Shown here: piece by piece, positions 9,401 through 17,105 of the stretch
Position numbering within the stretch: position 1 is the stretch's first letter
Layout of the letters: the number at the start of each line of letters is the position of its first letter
NCBI RefSeq assembly: GCF_003857035.1
Contig: NZ_QGSY01000215.1
Location: 1-42,736 of the forward strand
Direction: 5' to 3'
DNA length: 42,736 nucleotides
Origin: Micromonospora arida
GTDB taxonomy: Bacteria; Actinomycetota; Actinomycetes; Mycobacteriales; Micromonosporaceae
Notes under the pieces: generated by a model
What the model saw: the letters and a program-made list of their open reading frames with translations, nothing else
What the model was told of the DNA's origin: nothing
Database searches by the model: none
Translations under genes and position numbers: made by a program

Positions 9401-10384
9401 CTCCCAACGGTCGGACCGGGTGATGGTCATCGGCAGCGACGCGGTCGCCGGGTGCTTCCGGTCCAGGATGTTCACCACCGCGCGGTTCACCGCAGGCGGC
9501 TCCGGAGCGGTGGTGCTGCCGGTGAACAGGCGCAGGTCGGCGAGCTGGACCAGCGGTTCACCGCTGTTCGCGGTGACGTTCAGCCGGTAGCGCGTGAACT
9601 CCTGCGGCGCGGCGATGTCGAACCGCCGGGTCTGGTACCGGTCCGGGAAGGTCTGCCCGGTGCGGCGGTCCAGGTCGGTCCAGCTCTGACCGTCCGTGGA
9701 GCCCTGCAGGGTCCAGTCCTTCGGGTCCCGACCGGCGGAGTCGTTGGCCGACGTGAGCGCGTACCCGGTGATCTTCTTCGGTGCGCTCAACTCGTACGCC
9801 ACCCAGGCGGTCGGGGTGCGGACGAGCCACTTCGTGTTGGCGTCGCCGTCGGTCAGCTTCTCCTTGGTCTCGTTGGGCGGGTTCTCGCCGCTGGCGGTCA
9901 CCCGGGTCACCGGCTCGGCGACCGGGATGGCGCCGGCCGGGCGGGTGCCGATCAGCCCGGTGAACCAGGTGGAGTCGACCTGGGCGCGGGCGGCGTCGGC
10001 GATGCCGACGAAACCGCCGCCGGCCTTGACGTAGTTCTGGAGCGCCGACTCCTGGTCGCGGCTGAGCGCGGCGCCCGTCGCGGAGAGAAAGACCACGCTG
10101 CGGTACGCGGACAGCCCGGCCGCCGTGAAGGCGCCCGGGTCCGTGGTGGCCGTGACATCGATGTCATTAACGGCGCCAAGCTGTTTGATGGTGTCCACCG
10201 CGCGAGAAACCGGGTCCTGTTGTTCGGCCACCGGGCCGTGGAACACCAGGACCGCTGTCTGCTGCGGCTGCGCCGCCTGCGGGGCGGCCGCCGTTCGTGG
10301 AGCGGCCGCAGCCGCCGTCGTTGCCGGGAGCAGTGTCGCCAAGGCCGCTACCGCGGCGAGGGTTCGTCGTAGTTTTCTGGTCAT
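6446..10384 (-). CDS. Secreted ThuA / F5-8C / PQQ-type sugar dehydrogenase / PKD / DUF1080 fusion
   Basis: A 1312-residue exported protein; ATG 10384 gives a signal peptide (residues 1-28), although the frame stays open to 10744. Domains in order: ThuA-like (44-157), an F5/8 type C carbohydrate-binding-like insertion (158-290), the rest of ThuA (297-400), a glucose/sorbosone-type six-bladed quinoprotein dehydrogenase (418-928), PKD (935-1009), a domain shared with the neighbouring cupredoxin (1010-1092), and DUF1080 (1097-1311). In the dehydrogenase, HAGGGM (His579) and VRN (Arg675) lie where soluble PQQ glucose dehydrogenase has its catalytic His and a PQQ-binding Arg; Cys577-Cys578 are vicinal. 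ThuA and DUF1080 families are tied to 3-keto-sugar metabolism. I infer oxidation and cleavage of an extracellular saccharide; the substrate is unknown. It lies 23 bases after the laccase gene. Confidence 0.88.
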   Translation of the reverse strand: MTRKLRRTLAAVAALATLLPATTAAAAAPRTAAAPQAAQPQQTAVLVFHGPVAEQQDPVSRAVDTIKQLGAVNDIDVTATTDPGAFTAAGLSAYRSVVFLSATGAALSRDQESALQNYVKAGGGFVGIADAARAQVDSTWFTGLIGTRPAGAIPVAEPVTRVTASGENPPNETKEKLTDGDANTKWLVRTPTAWVAYELSAPKKITGYALTSANDSAGRDPKDWTLQGSTDGQSWTDLDRRTGQTFPDRYQTRRFDIAAPQEFTRYRLNVTANSGEPLVQLADLRLFTGSTTAPEPPAVNRAVVNILDRKHPATASLPMTITRSDRWENWDPNPIGTVHTLAQVEERHYNPGAAANGAFHPVSWCRDYDGGRSFYTGMGHTEGSYGEEAFRTHLTGALNWTTGRVRGDCQATIAANYKVERLTAANQTGQLDQIGEPHGLTIAPDGTVFYVGKAACPSGPIADWNNPKVGLGCGTIHSWDPRTKQVKLLTTLEVMGNRGSGSELVKNEEGLLGIVPDPAFAENGWLYVYWMPHDSVDRVKRVGQRTVSRFTYDRQAQTVDQATRKDLLQFPVQIHSCCHAGGGMAFDAKGNLYVGSGDNNSSEGSQGYAGNNWTQEYQGISFQDARRTSGNTNDLAGKIIRIHPESDGTYTIPEGNLFPPGTEKTRPEIYVMGVRNIARLQIDPVHQWLTAGWVGPDASSPSPTLGPAKYETATIITSAGNQGWPYCMGNRQPYRDRSNTDATVLTGWYDCDNLKNESPRNTGLVDIPAARDNMIWYSPDGGGPVFPKRTDGSGLPTYVATDATYTQPYLRGGGQAIMSGPTYHRSLVDTTSGVAWPEHWDGKWFIGDQSNASNRVAVTVDPAGVPQAAPPVYAESLRAIIPGGNGDNRLQSWMDAKFGPDGALYLLDYGGGFFSLHANQKLIRVTYTGGAPTPAPAATSVAVQNKPLTIAFTGSRSGGVSHRWEFGDGTTSTEADPRHTYATVGTYTAKLTVTYADGQTATVQTTVTVGCAVPDDRSTVWLGDTDTGVPSRTVGQGCTANDLIDDESTWADHNGFVRHVTAVARALQDDDLLSTREAGTLTRLAAASEIGRDGHTGYEPLFDGTAESLRGWQQAPSGQFGIQPDGSLRSSGGLGMLWHTKELGDFSLKLQFRDIAPGTGRANTGVFIRFPDLRTPLDQRPPDSCGTVGSARTSPAWMAIYCGHEIQIYDGDTGEPQKTGSVYNFDPVPLAQAGVTPKNEWNDYEIRAVGQHYTMIRNGVVINEFDNTPGKQSSRAGDPPTDLRQFLRGFIGLQNHGDNDLTEFRNIRAREL

Positions 10385-10407
10385 GCCCGTCCCCACTTTC
10401 GGTTCGG

Positions 10408-11412
10408 TCAGCTTCCGTGCGTGTGGGTGTGGCCCTGGAACCGGTGGATCGCCTCCTCGGCGCCCGGCGGCATGCTGCCGTCGGCGTTGCGCACCAGGAA
10501 GATCCCGGCCATGCCGCCGTCGGAGTGGGTCTGCACGTGGCAGTGGTACATCCACGCGCCGGGTCCGACGCCCTCCCCGGCCAGCACCTGGAAACCGAAC
10601 GAGCTGCCGGGATTGAGGTCCTTGTTGTCGACCACCAGGCTCGGGTCGCTCGGCCCCTCCAACATCCCGGTGCGGTTGTCCGCCCAGCGGTGCGCGTGCA
10701 GGTGGAAGGTGTGGAACAGGTTGCCGTGGCCGATGGCGATCCACTCGACGCGCTCGCCCAGGTTCGCCTCGAACATCGGGGTCGCCGGAGCCATCTTGTT
10801 GTTGATCATCATGTCGTGGAACACGGCCGTGAACTGCTTCGACGGCAGGATGTCGCCACGCCGTCGGACGATCAACGCCCCGTACAGTCCCTTCGCGACA
10901 CCGCCGGTGCCGTGGTCGGTGCCCATCGCGTGATCGTGGTAGTGCCAGTAGCCGGCACTGCCCGGCATGTACCGCCGGCCGGCCGCGGCCACCATCTCGT
11001 GGGAGCGCCAGACGTACGTGCGCGTCTCACCCGGGTTGTTGAACGAGGCGTTGAACGGGCTGCCGTCGGACTCGGTGCTGTAGTCCACCCCGTGCGGATG
11101 GATGGACAGCCGCTGGTTGGTGGTGTTGACCAGGGTGATCTCCAGCGTGTCACCCTCGTACATTTCCAGGATCGGGCCCGGAACGGTGGCCTGACCGGGT
11201 GCCAGGCCGTACCCGAACAGGTTGCCGGGCAACTGCTCGGCGTAGATGGTGATTTTCTTGGTGACACCGGCGGCGGCCCGGGCGGGGCTGCCGCCGAACG
11301 CGGTGCCGATCGTTGGGGCGGACGCGCCCAACGCCCCGGCGGCGAGCGCGCCGGTGGCGATCAGCGATCTGCGGGACAGGTGGCGGTGAGGGCCACCAGC
11401 GTGATCGTCCAT
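10408..11412 (-). CDS. Two-domain laccase (small laccase type), Tat-exported
   Basis: The 334-residue multicopper oxidase starts at ATG 11412 (GGAG upstream) and has a Tat-like signal with SRRSLIATGALAAGA. Its length and motifs match the trimeric two-domain small laccases of Streptomyces. All copper ligand motifs are visible: HPHG (105-108), WHYHDH (156-161), HTFHLHAH (234-241) and HCHVQTH (290-296) with Met301 as likely axial residue. Such enzymes oxidise phenols or accept electrons from other donors and reduce oxygen to water. The C-terminus ends in a His-rich HTHTHGS. It is the first gene of the exported operon, followed by the dehydrogenase fusion and the cupredoxin, which suggests it could be the terminal oxidase of a short extracellular electron chain. 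That role is inference. Confidence 0.92.
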   Translation of the reverse strand: MDDHAGGPHRHLSRRSLIATGALAAGALGASAPTIGTAFGGSPARAAAGVTKKITIYAEQLPGNLFGYGLAPGQATVPGPILEMYEGDTLEITLVNTTNQRLSIHPHGVDYSTESDGSPFNASFNNPGETRTYVWRSHEMVAAAGRRYMPGSAGYWHYHDHAMGTDHGTGGVAKGLYGALIVRRRGDILPSKQFTAVFHDMMINNKMAPATPMFEANLGERVEWIAIGHGNLFHTFHLHAHRWADNRTGMLEGPSDPSLVVDNKDLNPGSSFGFQVLAGEGVGPGAWMYHCHVQTHSDGGMAGIFLVRNADGSMPPGAEEAIHRFQGHTHTHGS

Positions 11413-11726
11413 GGGTCTCCGTTCCCGACCGGGCGAAGACGCGACGAGGGCAGGGTGCATCGACCGCCGAGCTCGGGGGCGGTGGCACGACTGAGGGTGA
11501 GGCTCGTCGCGGACTTTGCTCGGAAGACTCAGAACTTTCGATGGATGACTGAAACTTATGTAATCCATCGACGAAAGTACAGGTCTGATTGCAAAAAGAT
11601 TACCTTGACATCACGACGTCCGTCGATTGACATGAAGCTGACACACAAGCAGACGCCGGGCTGCCGTCAATGCGGCAGCCCGGCGGGCAGACGTACGGAA
11701 GCTGTGGTCAGAGATCGTCGCGGTGG
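11413..11726. other. Intergenic region upstream of the laccase operon
   Basis: No gene. The AT-rich part (about 11530-11645) holds a dyad: CGATGGAT (11539-11546) and ATCCATCG (11563-11570), with flanking ACTTTCG and ACGAAAGT extending it imperfectly. It also holds two TTGACAT words at about 11605 and 11627. The dyad is a candidate operator or leader structure for the laccase operon. The terminator of the ABC transporter operon occupies 11654-11685. Confidence 0.45.
11654..11685 (-). terminator. Terminator of the amino acid ABC transporter operon
   Basis: A perfect 13-base stem, CGCCGGGCTGCCG (11654-11666) with CGGCAGCCCGGCG (11673-11685), and a 6-base loop, lies 42 bases after the ATPase stop codon. 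Confidence 0.8.
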
Positions 11727-12542
11727 TCAGCCGGCCGACGGTGGGCCCGACTGGTCGGGCGCACCGAGCTGCGCGACGTGGGTCGGGTCGAGGACCCGGG
11801 AGAGGAACGCGCGGGTCCGTTCGTGCTTCGGCGCGCCCAGCACCTCCTGCGGCGGCCCCTGCTCGACCACCACGCCACCATCCATGAAGACGACCCGGTC
11901 GGCGACGTCGCGGGCGAACGCCATCTCGTGGGTGACCACCATCATCGTCATGCCGTCCTCGGCCAGCTTGCGCATGACGGTGAGCACGTCGCCGACGAGT
12001 TCCGGATCGAGCGCGGAGGTCGGCTCGTCGAAGAGCATCAGCTTCGGCTCCATCGACAGCGACCGGGCGATCGCCGCCCGCTGCTGCTGCCCACCGGAGA
12101 GCTGCGCCGGGAAGGCGTCGGCCTTGTCGGTCAGCCCGACGCGCTCCAGGTTGGCCCGGGCGATCCGCTCGGCCTCGGCGCGACCTCGCCGCAGCACCCG
12201 GCGCTGCGCGATGGTGAGGTTGTTCAGGACGGTCAGGTGCGGAAACAGGTTGAACGACTGGAACACCATGCCGATGCCGCGGCGTACCGCGTCGATCTCG
12301 ACGTCCGGGTCGGTCATCTCGACCCCGTTCACCCAGATCTTGCCGGCTGTCGGCTCCTCCAGCAGATCGACGCAGCGCAGCAGGGTCGACTTGCCGGAGC
12401 CGGACGGCCCGATGACGCAGACCACCTCGCCCTGGCCGACCTCGAAGTCGATGCCCTTGAGCACCTCCAGCGGCCCGAAGGACTTGTGCAGGTCGCGGAT
12501 CTCCACGGCGGGGCGGGCAGGGGTGGTCGTCATCTGGGTCAC
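11727..12542 (-). CDS. Polar amino acid ABC transporter, ATP-binding protein
   Basis: This 271-residue cytoplasmic ATPase energises import of a polar amino acid, probably glutamate or glutamine. Walker A is GPSGSGKST, the signature is LSGGQQQR and Walker B is [12 protein letters not shown]; the D-loop and switch His (VVTHEM) follow. Its GTG start overlaps the permease stop (GTGA), with AAGG just upstream; an ATG three codons later is the alternative. With the permease and binding protein upstream it makes a complete importer of the GlnQ/GluA type. The substrate cannot be read from this subunit. Confidence 0.92.
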   Translation of the reverse strand: MTQMTTTPARPAVEIRDLHKSFGPLEVLKGIDFEVGQGEVVCVIGPSGSGKSTLLRCVDLLEEPTAGKIWVNGVEMTDPDVEIDAVRRGIGMVFQSFNLFPHLTVLNNLTIAQRRVLRRGRAEAERIARANLERVGLTDKADAFPAQLSGGQQQRAAIARSLSMEPKLMLFDEPTSALDPELVGDVLTVMRKLAEDGMTMMVVTHEMAFARDVADRVVFMDGGVVVEQGPPQEVLGAPKHERTRAFLSRVLDPTHVAQLGAPDQSGPPSAG

Positions 12543-13333
12543 CGAGCCTTGGCGTAGCGGAGTTCGAGGCGTCGTACCACCTGCGACAGCGGCAGGGTGA
12601 TCACCAGGTAGGCGAGGCCGGCCACCAGCAGCGGGGTCGCGTTCACCCGGTCGTTGAGCATGTCCCGACCGAACTTGGTGATCTCGATCGTCTGCGCCGT
12701 CACCCCGAGCACGTAGGCCAGCGACGAGTCCTTGGTGAGCAGGATGAGCTCGTTCGTCAGTGGCGGGATCACGATCCGGAACGCCTGCGGGATGACGATC
12801 GTGCGCATGGCGGTGAAGTGCGACATGCCGAGGGTCCGCGCCGCCTCCATCTGCCCCTTCGGCACGGCCTGGATGCCGGCCCGGATCGTCTCCGCCATGT
12901 ACGCCGCGGCGGTCAACCCGAGGCCGATCGCGATCGAACCGAACACACCGCCCGGAATCTCGCGTTCCGGGAAGGCGATCGGGATTCCGTACCCGACGAG
13001 GAAGAGCACCAGCAGCGCGGGCAGACCCCGGAACAGCTCGATGTACGCCGTCGCCACCCAGCGGTACGGCGCCACCCGGGACAGGCGCATCAGCGCCAGG
13101 ATGGTGCCGAACACGAGGCCGAAGGCGAACGCGCCCAGCGTGTAGAGGATGGTGTTGCGCAGCGCGACGGTGATGATCGTCGGGAACATCGACTTGATGA
13201 TGTCGACGCGGAAGAACGCGTCGGCCAACCTGTCCCAGTCCGCGGCGACGAGCACCGTGGCGATGATGGCGATGAAGACCAGGTACTGGAGCCCGAGGGA
13301 CAGCCGCTCCCGCTGGCGGCGTCGCAGCTTCAC
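12539..13333 (-). CDS. Polar amino acid ABC transporter, permease
   Basis: A 264-residue inner-membrane permease of the HisMQ/GlnP type. It begins with a basic segment and a first transmembrane helix ([14 protein letters not shown]). Further helices follow, and the EAA loop is visible as [20 protein letters not shown] with the later [11 protein letters not shown]. Start is a GTG at 13333. Only one permease gene is present, so it probably works as a homodimer. The gene overlaps the ATPase gene by four bases and follows the binding-protein gene after an intergenic hairpin. Confidence 0.9.
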   Translation of the reverse strand: MKLRRRQRERLSLGLQYLVFIAIIATVLVAADWDRLADAFFRVDIIKSMFPTIITVALRNTILYTLGAFAFGLVFGTILALMRLSRVAPYRWVATAYIELFRGLPALLVLFLVGYGIPIAFPEREIPGGVFGSIAIGLGLTAAAYMAETIRAGIQAVPKGQMEAARTLGMSHFTAMRTIVIPQAFRIVIPPLTNELILLTKDSSLAYVLGVTAQTIEITKFGRDMLNDRVNATPLLVAGLAYLVITLPLSQVVRRLELRYAKAR

Positions 13334-13367
13334 GTTCGCTCGTTGCCTTCCCGGAGGTTACCGACGT

Positions 13368-13396
13368 CGGAGGGCGCGCGGGACGCGCGCCCTCCG
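13368..13396 (-). terminator. Intra-operon hairpin between binding protein and permease genes
   Basis: CGGAGGGCGCGCG (13368-13380) and CGCGCGCCCTCCG (13384-13396) form a perfect 13-base stem with a 3-base loop, 15 bases after the binding-protein stop. Such hairpins often stabilise the upstream message or cause partial termination, so that binding protein exceeds permease. Confidence 0.65.
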
Positions 13397-13410
13397 GTAC
13401 TGCGCGGCGC

Positions 13411-14229
13411 TCAGGCGCTCGGCTGCTTACCGATCCACTTCTCGTAGATCGTGTTGTACGCGCCGTCCTGCTTGGCCTTGGCCAGCACCTCGTTGATCTT
13501 CTTGAGCAACTCCGGGTTGGCGTCCTTCTTCACGGGGAAGCCGTACTGCTCGCCGGTGTCGAACTCGGCGGCCACCTCGAACCCGCCCGGGTTCTTCTTC
13601 AGGTACTCGGTCCAGACCGGCAGGTCGTTGATGGCGGCCTCGACCTGGCCGTTGGCGACGGCCTGCTGGAGGGCGGCGAGGTCCTCGAACTCGACGAGCT
13701 TCAGGCCCTTCTCCGCCTCGAGCTTCTTGGCGTAGTCACGACCCGTGGTGGCCGCCTGGACGCCGAGCTTCCTGCCCTTGAGGTCGTCGAGCGACTTGTA
13801 CGTCTTGCCGGTCTTCACCAGCATCGCCTGGGTGGCGTCGAAGTAGGGATCGGAGAAGTCGACCACCTTCCGCCGCTCCTCGGTGATGGTCATGCCGGCG
13901 GCGGCCGCGTCGCACTTGCCGGTGTTGAGATCCTGGCCGGACTTGATCCCCTCGAACGGGGTGTCGATGATCGTCTGCTCGACACCGAGTTCCTTGGCGA
14001 CCAGGTCCATGATCTCCACGTCGAAGCCGGTCACCTTGCCGCTGGCGTCCTTGGACTGGAACGGCGGGTACGGCAGGTGGGTGCAGACGGTCAGCTTGCC
14101 CGCCGCGACCAGCTTGACACCGCTCGCCTGGACCTCGCTGTCATCCTTCTTCGCGCAACCCGCGGTCAACGCGAGGGCGACGACGGCCACGACGAGGCCG
14201 GCCTGACGGACGGCGCTTGGGAACCTCAC
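13411..14229 (-). CDS. Polar amino acid ABC transporter, substrate-binding lipoprotein
   Basis: A 272-residue family 3 solute-binding protein. The frame is open far upstream, but GTG 14229 follows GGAGGG at a good distance and gives a lipoprotein signal with lipobox LTAGC. The mature protein opens with the family pattern [14 protein letters not shown] and [15 protein letters not shown], and contains [14 protein letters not shown] and the ligand-pocket Asp-containing [13 protein letters not shown]. It would capture the amino acid outside the membrane and hand it to the permease. It is the first gene of the three-gene operon. Glutamate, glutamine or a basic amino acid are all possible substrates. 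Confidence 0.92.
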   Translation of the reverse strand: MRFPSAVRQAGLVVAVVALALTAGCAKKDDSEVQASGVKLVAAGKLTVCTHLPYPPFQSKDASGKVTGFDVEIMDLVAKELGVEQTIIDTPFEGIKSGQDLNTGKCDAAAAGMTITEERRKVVDFSDPYFDATQAMLVKTGKTYKSLDDLKGRKLGVQAATTGRDYAKKLEAEKGLKLVEFEDLAALQQAVANGQVEAAINDLPVWTEYLKKNPGGFEVAAEFDTGEQYGFPVKKDANPELLKKINEVLAKAKQDGAYNTIYEKWIGKQPSA

Positions 14230-14405
14230 GGCTGTGTCCCTCCGATTCGGCTTCCATTGCACTGAAAGCCAATCTGGTTCATAGACTTTGCGATAAGCGA
14301 CCGTACCCGATCCGGCGCGCCGCCCCCAGATCACGCCGTGACCGCTCCGCCGGCCCGGCCCGGCGACCTTAGCCGGCAAACCCGACACATGCCCCGCAAG
14401 GTGCC

Positions 14406-15083
14406 TCAGCCACCGGTTCCCTCGGCCGCCCCGTCCGGGGTGAGGGCCCCTTCTTGGGGGTCTGTGTCCAGGAACACATGCTGGTGGCCCTGGCCGGAGT
14501 CGACGCTGATCTGGTCGAGCTGAGTCGCCGCGACCGACCAGATCGTCGCGGCCTCGGCCCCCTGCCGCGCGGTGACATCCAGCAGGGCCGCACGTTGCTC
14601 GGCCGGAACGCCGGCCGCCAGCGCGTAGGCGTCGACAGCCAGGGACGCCTGCTGGACCGCTCCGCGCAACCCTCCGCGCGCCACGTTGGTGGCGGTGGTC
14701 CCCGACGGCGGGTCGGCGAAGGGCTCGGCCGCCTGGCGCATGACCTCCTGCCACTGGCGTGCCTTCTGCGGGTCCGGCGCGCGTCCGGCGGTCGTCTCCG
14801 TCTTGACGGCGGCCAGCACCGGGGCGACCTGGTCGCGTACGCGTCGGGCTGTCTCGATCAGCTCCACGATCTGCTGAGCGTCCCGCTTCGCCTCGTCCTG
14901 CTTGATGCTCGCGATGGTCGCCTCGGTCGCGTCCGGACGGCCCACCTGGTAGCCGATCAACCCACCCACCAACGCGGTGACCAGTGCGATCACGCCCGCG
15001 ACCGCCACGAAGCGCACTGTACGGCGGTGACGCACATCGGCCTTGTCCAACTGGTAGGAGGGTCGGCCGGTACGGCGCGCCAT
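14406..15083 (-). CDS. Single-pass membrane-anchored protein of unknown function
   Basis: A 225-residue protein with a clear ribosome binding site (GAGGAGA) before ATG 15083. A basic N-terminus is followed by one transmembrane helix (about 26-47, VAVAGVIALVTALVGGLIG). The outer part is largely alpha-helical, with QDEAKRDAQQIVELIETARRV and an Ala/Gln-rich region, suggesting a coiled or four-helix structure. The last 25 residues are polar, with GQGHQH and acidic residues. I do not recognise a family. It is monocistronic as far as I can see, between the ABC operon and the polysaccharide locus. Confidence 0.75.
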   Translation of the reverse strand: MARRTGRPSYQLDKADVRHRRTVRFVAVAGVIALVTALVGGLIGYQVGRPDATEATIASIKQDEAKRDAQQIVELIETARRVRDQVAPVLAAVKTETTAGRAPDPQKARQWQEVMRQAAEPFADPPSGTTATNVARGGLRGAVQQASLAVDAYALAAGVPAEQRAALLDVTARQGAEAATIWSVAATQLDQISVDSGQGHQHVFLDTDPQEGALTPDGAAEGTGG

Positions 15084-15170
15084 CGCATCTCCTCACATCG
15101 ATGGTGTGGGGCCAAAGATTAGCCGCCCCCCGTGATGTCCGTCGATAGCGAGGACGGCGACAGACGCCCC

Positions 15171-16082
15171 CTAGACCGGGTAGCCCCACTCGGCCAGCGG
15201 CTTCTCCAGCACCCGTTCGATCGCGGCGAGCTGCGCCGGGCTGAGTTCGTCCCGGTACGCCTCCGCCCGACCCACGGTGAAGTCGTACCGGGAGAAGCCC
15301 TTCTCGAAGGCTGTCGACCAGTTCAGGCCGAGGAAGTCGAGCATCCGGCCGACCTGCTCGCGCGGCTGCTCGACCAGGTCCTCGTAGCGCACGTCCAGCC
15401 ACTGGTCGGCCGGGTGACGCAGCCGGGCCTGCGCGAAGGCGTCCATCAGCATCTTCCAGCCCAGCGCGGCGAGCACCTGGAAGGAGCGACCGGACTCGGC
15501 CCACTCCTCGCGCAGGTCGGACGGGAGCGGGCCGTAGATCCAGTTGTCCGGCCCGCGCCAGCCGTCCCACCAGCCCATCTGGAGCCACGAGTTGGCCACC
15601 GCCCGTCCGTCGCGCACCACGTTGACCACCCGCAGCTCCGGGTACGCGGCGTGCAGCAGGCCGGTCCGCGGCCACCCCGTGACGTGCTGCACCAACTGCT
15701 GACAGCCCTGCCGCGCGATCCGCTCGTCGAAGAAGGCCCGCAGCCGCCGGGCCACGAACGGGGTCAGGTCCTCGGCCACCAGGTCCCGACACGGTCGGGA
15801 GAAACCGGCCAGCACCTGCCGGTCGAGCAGGTGGTACGCCTCCGACGGCGCCACCCGCAGCCGGCCCCGCTCCAGCAACCGTCGACTGTGTCGCAGCGAG
15901 GTCATCCCCGCCGGGCGCGGCGCCGAACGCCGGTAGAGCGCGCCGTTGAACCTGCCCTTGGGGTTGAGCCGGGCCAGTTTGTCGTCCAGGCCGGAGACGA
16001 AGCCGACCGCGGGATGCCGGGAGAGCAACTCCTGGACCAGGGTCGAACCGCACCGACCGGTGCCCACCACCAGTGAGAGCAT
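15171..16082 (-). CDS. Sulfotransferase (PAPS-dependent), locus copy 1
   Basis: A 303-residue protein of the sulfotransferase superfamily, which moves sulfate from PAPS to a hydroxyl or amine. The 5'-phosphosulfate loop is at the very N-terminus (VVGTGRCGSTLVQEL, about 5-19), and the 3'-phosphate motif is VVNVVRDGRAVANSW (about 152-166). Its closest look is to bacterial sulfotransferases of surface polysaccharides and lipids. The start ATG is four bases after the stop of the preceding sulfotransferase gene (TGAACGATG), so the two are co-translated. It ends a three-gene unit with a GT4 glycosyltransferase, which suggests a carbohydrate acceptor. The acceptor itself is not predictable. Confidence 0.88.
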   Translation of the reverse strand: MLSLVVGTGRCGSTLVQELLSRHPAVGFVSGLDDKLARLNPKGRFNGALYRRSAPRPAGMTSLRHSRRLLERGRLRVAPSEAYHLLDRQVLAGFSRPCRDLVAEDLTPFVARRLRAFFDERIARQGCQQLVQHVTGWPRTGLLHAAYPELRVVNVVRDGRAVANSWLQMGWWDGWRGPDNWIYGPLPSDLREEWAESGRSFQVLAALGWKMLMDAFAQARLRHPADQWLDVRYEDLVEQPREQVGRMLDFLGLNWSTAFEKGFSRYDFTVGRAEAYRDELSPAQLAAIERVLEKPLAEWGYPV

Positions 16083-16085
16083 CGT

Positions 16086-17105
16086 TCAGCCTTCCTGCCG
16101 GGTGGCGGGTGACGGGGAAACGGCCGGGTCCGCGGCGAGGCGGCCGGCGGGAGAGGTGACCGCCGGGCGGCGCAACGGGTAGCCGAACCGGGTCAGGGCC
16201 ACGGCGGTCAGCCCGGTCACCACGGCGTACGCGCGGGTGGGCAGCCCGGTCAGCCACTCGGTGTCGGCGACCACGTCGACCAGCCCGGTGCGGTGCCGCG
16301 ACGGATTGCCGGCCACCGAGTGGGTGGGGGCGAGCCGTACCGTGGCCGGTGACGGAAACGGAAGCTCGTCGGGGGTCACGCCGACGAAGCCGGCGATCCG
16401 GGCGGTGGCGCCGGCCGGGTCGGTCACGAAGTCCTCGTACCGCACCCGCAGGTAGCGGCCGGGCGCGCGGCGGCGGCCGCCCCACAGTCGTACCGTCGCG
16501 GTGTTCCAGACCAGCCAGAGCAGCGCCGCCTTGCCGACGGGTGGTCGGCTCATCAGCTCATCGTCGGCGCGCCCGTCCAGTGGGCGTCGGCGACGCCAGG
16601 AGTACGCGGTGGCGCGCGGGTCGCGCACCACGTGCAGGACGTACAGGTCGATGCCGGGCAGGCTGCCGAGCAGGGCCCCGTACGGCGGCAGCTTGGAGGA
16701 GTCGACGATGACCCCGTCCGACCGGCCGGCCAGGGCGTGCTCGGCGATCGAGGCGTAGAGCCGGGCCAGCTGTGTGTCGTCGGGGTGACCCGCGACCGGC
16801 GGTTGCCCCCGACGCTGGCGGCGCAGCAGCGCGGGCAACCCCCGCAGCCGCAGCCGCTGGGCCAACCGGGCGGCGATCCCGGCCGGGTCGGCGTCGGGCA
16901 GGTCGGCGCGCACCCGGGCCCAGAGCGGGCAGTCGGCGACCGGAGAGCCGCAGCCGCAGGGCCGGTTCTCCAGGATGCCGCGTCGCCACAGGTATCGCAG
17001 CTCGCCCGCCGCGAAGAAACCCGGCAACTGTCCCAGGACCGTGGTCACCAGGGTGCTGCCACTGCGACCACTGCCGGCGAGGTAGAGCACCCGTACCGGG
17101 TTCAC
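16086..17105 (-). CDS. Sulfotransferase (PAPS-dependent), locus copy 2
   Basis: A 339-residue sulfotransferase. GTG 17105 overlaps the stop of the upstream glycosyltransferase (GTGA). The 5'-phosphosulfate loop is LAGSGRSGSTLVTTVL (about 9-24) and the 3'-phosphate motif is LHVVRDPRATAYSW (about 157-170). A Cys-rich segment, CGCGSPVADCPLW (50-62), is typical of one actinobacterial and cyanobacterial sulfotransferase subgroup. DSSKLP near 135-140 is another subgroup mark. It differs strongly from the neighbouring sulfotransferase, so the two are not a recent duplication and probably act on different positions or acceptors. Confidence 0.87.
   Translation of the reverse strand: MNPVRVLYLAGSGRSGSTLVTTVLGQLPGFFAAGELRYLWRRGILENRPCGCGSPVADCPLWARVRADLPDADPAGIAARLAQRLRLRGLPALLRRQRRGQPPVAGHPDDTQLARLYASIAEHALAGRSDGVIVDSSKLPPYGALLGSLPGIDLYVLHVVRDPRATAYSWRRRRPLDGRADDELMSRPPVGKAALLWLVWNTATVRLWGGRRRAPGRYLRVRYEDFVTDPAGATARIAGFVGVTPDELPFPSPATVRLAPTHSVAGNPSRHRTGLVDVVADTEWLTGLPTRAYAVVTGLTAVALTRFGYPLRRPAVTSPAGRLAADPAVSPSPATRQEG

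Noticed and set aside
6497..10372. Plus-strand open frame of about 1290 codons
   Set aside because: It is antisense to the dehydrogenase fusion, rich in Arg/Val/Gly with no domain, and results from GC-rich codon bias on the coding strand.
13411..16485. Minus-strand open frame joining the binding protein to about 750 upstream codons
   Set aside because: The upstream part is in the shadow of the membrane-protein and sulfotransferase genes; the real start at 14229 has a ribosome binding site and lipoprotein signal.
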